From Chitinophagaceae bacterium UBA5175 (GTDB taxonomy: Bacteria > Bacteroidota > Bacteroidia > Chitinophagales > Chitinophagaceae), in NCBI GenBank assembly GCA_002413325.1, contig DHWT01000105.1, positions 508 through 9,025 on the forward strand: 8,518 bases of DNA, given 5' to 3'. The position numbers and the translations under genes are program-made. How positions within the stretch are numbered: the first letter of the stretch is position 1; every line of letters starts with the position of its first letter. The notes under the pieces are model-generated. The model did no database searches. It saw only the letters and a list, made by a program, of their open reading frames with translations, and was not told where the DNA came from. Of this stretch, positions 5,802-8,518 are shown piece by piece.

Positions 5802-6715
5802 AACGAATCCGCTTCGCGGTAAGCCGCAACCAGGGCGGCTTCCCCTTCCTTTCCCGGAATGGCATTGCCGTGTTCCATGCCCAGCATGCCCTTATACCCT
5901 TTATGGAAAAGGTGTCTAAAAATATTCTTATAATTGACTTCGCCGGTGCCCGGTTCGTTCCGGCCGGGATTATCTCCGATCTGGAAATAAGCTATTTCAT
6001 CCCAGCCCCGGTCGATTCCCCTAATCAGGTCTCCTTCATTTCTTTGCATGTGGTAGATGTCGAATAGTATTTTACAACTGGGACTATTCACCGATTTGCA
6101 GAGAGCGTATGCCTGGGATGAATGACGCAGGAACAGGTCAGGGGTATCACTCAGGGGTTCCAGCACCATCACGATCTGATGGGGTTCCAGGATTTCAGCG
6201 GCAGGTTTCAATGCTTCTATAACGTTAGCCGTCTGATAACCTTCCGGAATCGACCGGTCATAATTTCCCGGCACCACGGTTACCAGCTTTCCTGTGCATC
6301 TTTTGGAAGTGTCAATGGCATCCCGGGTAAATTTTAAAAATTTTTCACGCCATTCCATATTACCGGAACAGAGGGAGGTGCTGACCGGCCAGTGATCAAA
6401 TGAGTGAACAAATACGCCCATCGACATATTCAGTTTGGTAAGAAGGTTCCCGATTTTTTCCTGATCTGCCGGACTGCGGTCCATCATGCCATTATCTTCA
6501 ATGGCACGGAAGCCCAGGTCATAGCCATAGCGGATCTGATCACCCACATCCTTACCCGCACTGTTTTTAAACATGCCGTCGTGAAAGGCATAATTCAGTT
6601 TGAAGGGTTTGCCTGATTCCGGATCCGGTTTCAATTTATTTGCCTTCATGGCCAGCGGCATCATGACCGCGCCGCCTGCCGTTATGCCCTGCTGAATAAA
6701 ATGTCTCCTTTTCAT
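5798..6715 (-). CDS. Tat-signal TIM-barrel protein of the hydroxypyruvate isomerase family
   Basis: Residues 1-25 (MKRRHFIQQGITAGGAVMMP and on) form a twin-arginine signal: Arg3-Arg4 with Phe6, then a mild hydrophobic stretch. The folded protein is therefore probably exported to the periplasm. The rest is an AP-endonuclease-2-like TIM barrel. Strongest resemblance is to hydroxypyruvate isomerases in the C-terminal half: VLEPL with Glu186, a segment from about 215 containing LFDIYHMQ with Asp219 and His222, FQIGDNPGRNEPGTGEVNY from Gln245, and GMEHG with Glu281. Glu186, Asp219, Gln245 and Glu281 match the expected divalent-metal ligands. At 305 residues it equals a cytosolic family member of about 260 plus signal and linker. 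It follows fmt by 55 bases on the same strand and abuts the glycosyltransferase remnant tail-to-tail. Being exported, its substrate is probably a sugar or sugar-derived acid rather than intracellular hydroxypyruvate (inference). Confidence 0.88.
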   Translation of the reverse strand: MKRRHFIQQGITAGGAVMMPLAMKANKLKPDPESGKPFKLNYAFHDGMFKNSAGKDVGDQIRYGYDLGFRAIEDNGMMDRSPADQEKIGNLLTKLNMSMGVFVHSFDHWPVSTSLCSGNMEWREKFLKFTRDAIDTSKRCTGKLVTVVPGNYDRSIPEGYQTANVIEALKPAAEILEPHQIVMVLEPLSDTPDLFLRHSSQAYALCKSVNSPSCKILFDIYHMQRNEGDLIRGIDRGWDEIAYFQIGDNPGRNEPGTGEVNYKNIFRHLFHKGYKGMLGMEHGNAIPGKEGEAALVAAYREADSF

Positions 6716-6770
6716 TTGGCGTTTAATTGAAATCGATATTATGAAAGCTCCCCGGTATGACTTTGACTTT

Positions 6771-7697
6771 TCAAGGACGGTATCCTCTCAGGAAATCGAC
6801 CGTTTTCATTCTTTTCTTTCCTTCCAGTTGCATTTCTTCCACATAAATATAACCATCGGCTGCCGAAAACCGGAGCCAGCTTTTCCCGTCCGTTTCCATC
6901 AGGCCCGGTTCGCCCGGCCGATTGGTTTTTTCGGGCCTCGACCTGAAAATCTTGAGTGTTTTTTCTTTGAAAGATGTAAAGGCACCTGGGAAGGGAGACA
7001 GGCCGCGGATCTGATTATGAATTTTTAAAACCGGATCCTTCCAGTTGATGGATGCATCCGCCGTGAAAATTTTAGGCGCCGGTTTTAAAGCAGCCGGATC
7101 CGCTGCCTGTTGTGGTTTACCCTGCAGGCTTCCGTCTATAAGTCCGCGGATGGTCTGAACCACCAGTCGGGCACCTATTGCTTTCATGCGGTCGTGCAAT
7201 TCACCGGCCGTTTCATCGGGTCCGATGTGGATTTCTTCCATCAATAAAATATGACCTGTATCAATTTCCTGTTGCAGTTTGAAAGTGGTAACCCCTGTTT
7301 TGACTTCCCCGTTCATGATGGCCCGGTTGATCGGTGCGGCCCCCCGGTATTGAGGCAGGAGGGAACCGTGCAGGTTGATCGTCCCAAGGGGAGGCATGGA
7401 CCAAACGCTTTCCGGCAGCATGCGAAAAGCCACCACAACCTGGATATCGGCCTGAAAGGACTTCAATTGCTCCAGGAATGCCGGATCCCTGAGTTTTTGA
7501 GGTTGCAGGACCGGAATATTTTCTTTGATGGCGTACTGTTTCACGGCCGGTTCGGCCAGCCTGAGACCACGGCCTGCCGGTTTATCCGGAGCCGTAACAA
7601 CAGCCACTACCTGAAAGCCGGCTTCCACGAGGGCGCGCAGGCTCGCCACCGCAAAATCCGGGGTGCCGAGGAAAACAATTCTGGGGTATGAGTTCAT
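6771..7697 (-). CDS. fmt: Methionyl-tRNA formyltransferase
   Basis: Fmt transfers a formyl group from 10-formyltetrahydrofolate to the methionine on initiator tRNA in the cytoplasm. With the chosen start it has 308 residues, the usual size. Seen: the first strand and loop RIVFLGTPDFAVASL near 6-20, APDKPAGRG at 36-44, the catalytic segment from Asn108 and His110 (INLHGSLLPQYRGAAPINRA), and Asp146 in EIDTGHILL. These correspond to the Asn106/His108/Asp144 triad of the E. coli enzyme. The C-terminal OB-fold tRNA-binding domain runs from about 206, with RGLSPFPGAF at 231-240. I chose the ATG at 7695-7697 (MNSYPRIVFLG) because it gives the normal family N-terminus. An in-frame GTG nine bases upstream (7706) would only add three residues. 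It is divergent from the FKBP gene and probably heads a unit with the downstream isomerase. Confidence 0.95.
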   Translation of the reverse strand: MNSYPRIVFLGTPDFAVASLRALVEAGFQVVAVVTAPDKPAGRGLRLAEPAVKQYAIKENIPVLQPQKLRDPAFLEQLKSFQADIQVVVAFRMLPESVWSMPPLGTINLHGSLLPQYRGAAPINRAIMNGEVKTGVTTFKLQQEIDTGHILLMEEIHIGPDETAGELHDRMKAIGARLVVQTIRGLIDGSLQGKPQQAADPAALKPAPKIFTADASINWKDPVLKIHNQIRGLSPFPGAFTSFKEKTLKIFRSRPEKTNRPGEPGLMETDGKSWLRFSAADGYIYVEEMQLEGKKRMKTVDFLRGYRP

Positions 7698-7708
7698 TTT
7701 ATACACTT

Positions 7709-7736
7709 AAGACCTAAAGCTCAAAGCCTAAAGCTA
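7709..7736. repeat. Four tandem degenerate 7-base repeats (consensus AAAGCCT) before fmt
   Basis: Consecutive heptamers are AAGACCT, AAAGCTC, AAAGCCT and AAAGCTA, with AGAC following. CCTAAAGCT occurs twice exactly, 14 bases apart. The array begins 12 bases upstream of the fmt ATG and would lie in its leader or core promoter. Similar AAAGCYT-type short repeats may occur elsewhere in such genomes, but this cannot be tested from one window. Confidence 0.65.
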
Positions 7737-7760
7737 AGACTGATCAGAAAATAAAAGCAA
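7729..7760 (-). promoter_or_regulatory. Weak candidate promoter for fmt
   Basis: On the minus strand TTG (7760-7758) is followed after 21 bases by TAGCTTTA (7736-7729), one mismatch from TAnnTTTG. The -7 box is built from the last heptamer repeat unit. Another unit gives TAGGCTTTG nearby with one base too many, so the assignment is tentative. Confidence 0.3.
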
Positions 7761-7787
7761 CATTTGTAAATCAATTCATGAACAACA

Positions 7788-7810
7788 GAAGATTTGCAAT
7801 CTTCAGATTG
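7788..7810. promoter_or_regulatory. Overlapping dyads in the FKBP-gene promoter, possible operator
   Basis: GAAGATT (7788-7794) and AATCTTC (7798-7804) form an exact seven-base inverted repeat around TGC. A second exact repeat, CAATCT (7797-7802) and AGATTG (7805-7810), overlaps it. Together they cover the -33 box and most of the spacer of the promoter. The placement suits a repressor site or an intrinsic DNA structure; no regulator is identifiable here. Confidence 0.4.
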
Positions 7811-7821
7811 GATTATCTTTG
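7793..7821 (+). promoter_or_regulatory. Bacteroidota-type promoter for the FKBP gene
   Basis: TTTG (7793-7796) and TATCTTTG (7814-7821) are separated by 17 bases. Both boxes match the TTG/TAnnTTTG consensus exactly. Transcription would begin near 7828, giving a leader of about 60 bases before the ATG at 7888. It is the best promoter match in the window and supports the phylum assignment. Confidence 0.7.
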
Positions 7822-7887
7822 CATATTGCAGGGGAACTTCAGGCTTGTACCTCATGTTAAAATATTATTTACATTTAAAACTTTTTT

Positions 7888-8316
7888 ATGGCCGTTCAAT
7901 CCGGTAACACCATTAAGATTCATTACCATGGCAGATTAACTGATGGTACCACGTTCGATTCTTCAGCAGGCCGTTCGCCGCTGGAATTTACCGTAGGCAG
8001 CGGCTCAGTAATTAAAGGCTTTGACGAAGGTGTTCAGGGCATGTCGGTAGGTGAGAAAAAAACTATTGAAATTCCATTTTTAGAGGCCTATGGTCCCGAA
8101 GATCCTGCCATGATCATTGAATTTCCGGCAGACAGGCTTCCTGAAGATCTTAAGCCGGAAATAGGTATGCAACTCAATATGAACAATGCGGAGGGCCATC
8201 AGTTCCCCGTTGTCATCACAGAAATTACTGAGGAGATGATCATACTCAATGCCAACCATCCGCTGGCAGGAAAGGACCTCATATTCGACCTGGAACTGGT
8301 TGAGATCGTGGACTGA
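7888..8316 (+). CDS. SlyD-type FKBP peptidyl-prolyl cis-trans isomerase
   Basis: This enzyme speeds cis-trans isomerisation of X-Pro bonds and, in SlyD-type members, acts as a folding helper. The 142 residues show an FKBP core: IHYHGRLTDGTTFDSS at 11-26, then EFTVGSGSVIKGFDEGVQGM at 33-52 with VGEKKTIEIP. The insert-in-flap chaperone domain covers about 68-118 and begins with EAYGPEDP. The core resumes with NANHPLAGKDLIFDLELVEI at 121-140. The N-H-x-L-A-G-x-x-L segment is diagnostic for the SlyD subgroup. There is no signal peptide, so it should be cytosolic. Unlike E. coli SlyD it ends right after the core and lacks the His/Cys-rich nickel-binding tail, as do many short homologues. The ATG follows a T-rich leader and gives the standard MAVQSGNTIKIHYHG start. 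It overlaps the opposing membrane protein gene by 38 bases at the tail. Confidence 0.93.
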   Translation: MAVQSGNTIKIHYHGRLTDGTTFDSSAGRSPLEFTVGSGSVIKGFDEGVQGMSVGEKKTIEIPFLEAYGPEDPAMIIEFPADRLPEDLKPEIGMQLNMNNAEGHQFPVVITEITEEMIILNANHPLAGKDLIFDLELVEIVD

Positions 8317-8518
8317 GTTTTTTCCGAAGAAATAAATAGAATGCAACCCCGCTCAGAAGGGAGACCGCCATCAGGATGACGGATCCCTCCAGGCCGTTTG
8401 CTCCGCCGGTGATATTTTCATCACCCTGAACGACGATTTGCAATAAAGTCTGGAAAGATTCATTACCGGAGAATCCCAATACCGGTCCTTCCATAAATTT
8501 CCAGGCGATATGAAAACA
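8279..8518 (-). CDS. Probable CPBP-family intramembrane protease-like membrane protein, C-terminal 79 residues, cut by the window edge
   Basis: The frame is open from the right edge. The visible peptide begins CFHIAWKFMEGPVLGFSGNE, continues with a loop containing LLQIVVQGDENITGGANGLEGS and then a transmembrane helix VILMAVSLLSGVAFYLFL, and ends with a basic tail. The H-x-A-W-x-F-x-x-G-P-V-L-G-F, T-G-G and G-x-E-G-S pattern resembles the final motif and last helix of CPBP (Abi/CAAX-type) intramembrane glutamic proteases. The HxxxN/D motif of that family reads His-Ile-Ala-Trp-Lys here, with Lys in the Asn/Asp position. The catalytic EExxxR and FxxxH motifs would be outside the window, so activity cannot be judged. 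The last dozen codons overlap the 3' end of the FKBP gene on the other strand. The assignment is from a short fragment and is moderately sure. Confidence 0.65.
   Translation of the reverse strand, partial: CFHIAWKFMEGPVLGFSGNESFQTLLQIVVQGDENITGGANGLEGSVILMAVSLLSGVAFYLFLRKKLSPRSQPVPGRI

Noticed and set aside
8321..8332. TTTC-CGAA-GAAA palindrome (a C(TTCG)G tetraloop on the minus strand) as a terminator between the convergent genes
   Set aside because: The stem is only four base pairs, lies inside the coding region of the minus-strand membrane protein, and the T run of the plus strand precedes rather than follows it.
1..8518. Defence island, biosynthetic cluster, mobile element or CRISPR locus
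   Set aside because: All intact genes belong to common housekeeping or widespread families; no transposase, integrase, direct-repeat-bounded insert, spaced repeat array or toxin-antitoxin pair was seen.

Overview
The window looks like an ordinary chromosomal segment of a Bacteroidota bacterium, most likely of the Chitinophagaceae type. Three things support this. Several intergenic regions carry the Bacteroidota promoter pattern (TAnnTTTG at about -7, with TTG/TTTG about 17-21 bases upstream). Start codons have A/T-rich leaders without clear Shine-Dalgarno sequences. The proteins (a DUF151/BFN nuclease, a Tat-type TIM-barrel isomerase, a TPR gene directly before tilS) are of types familiar from that phylum. 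The family-level placement is inference. Composition looks even along the window, and I see no insertion sequence, integrase, phage gene, CRISPR array, rRNA or tRNA.

Left part (1-1984, minus strand): etfB then etfA, the two subunits of electron transfer flavoprotein, in one operon with its own promoter at about 2022-2029. They are followed by the start of a bifunctional nuclease (BFN/DUF151) gene that runs off the left edge. A small stem-loop with a T tract and a TAnnTTTG match lie between etfA and the BFN gene, so the latter may be a separate transcription unit.

Middle part (2081-4911): divergent from etfBA is a two-gene plus-strand unit, a 103-residue TPR protein and tilS (tRNA-Ile lysidine synthetase), separated by 2 bases. 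Facing it on the minus strand are rlmH (23S rRNA pseudouridine-1915 N3-methyltransferase) and a minimal six-helix-type rhomboid intramembrane protease.

Right part (4995-8518): a decaying plus-strand membrane glycosyltransferase gene with two reading-frame breaks, a probable internal deletion and a lost 3' half runs tail-to-tail into a Tat-signal hydroxypyruvate isomerase-like gene. Upstream of that, on the same minus strand, is fmt (methionyl-tRNA formyltransferase). Divergent from fmt is a SlyD-type FKBP prolyl isomerase gene with a near-consensus promoter containing overlapping dyads. The last 240 bases hold the C-terminus of a CPBP-type membrane protein on the minus strand, overlapping the FKBP gene tail-to-tail.

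Three genes serve translation directly (tilS decoding of AUA, rlmH ribosome maturation, fmt initiator tRNA), one serves protein folding (FKBP) and two serve electron transfer from acyl-CoA and similar dehydrogenases (etfBA). I found no convincing undescribed multi-gene system. The points most worth a second look are the multiply broken glycosyltransferase gene, the 7-base tandem repeats and dyads in the fmt/FKBP intergenic region, and an altered motif in the CPBP protein. No gene-free stretch exceeds 300 bases; the longest (7698-7887) is described in the feature list.
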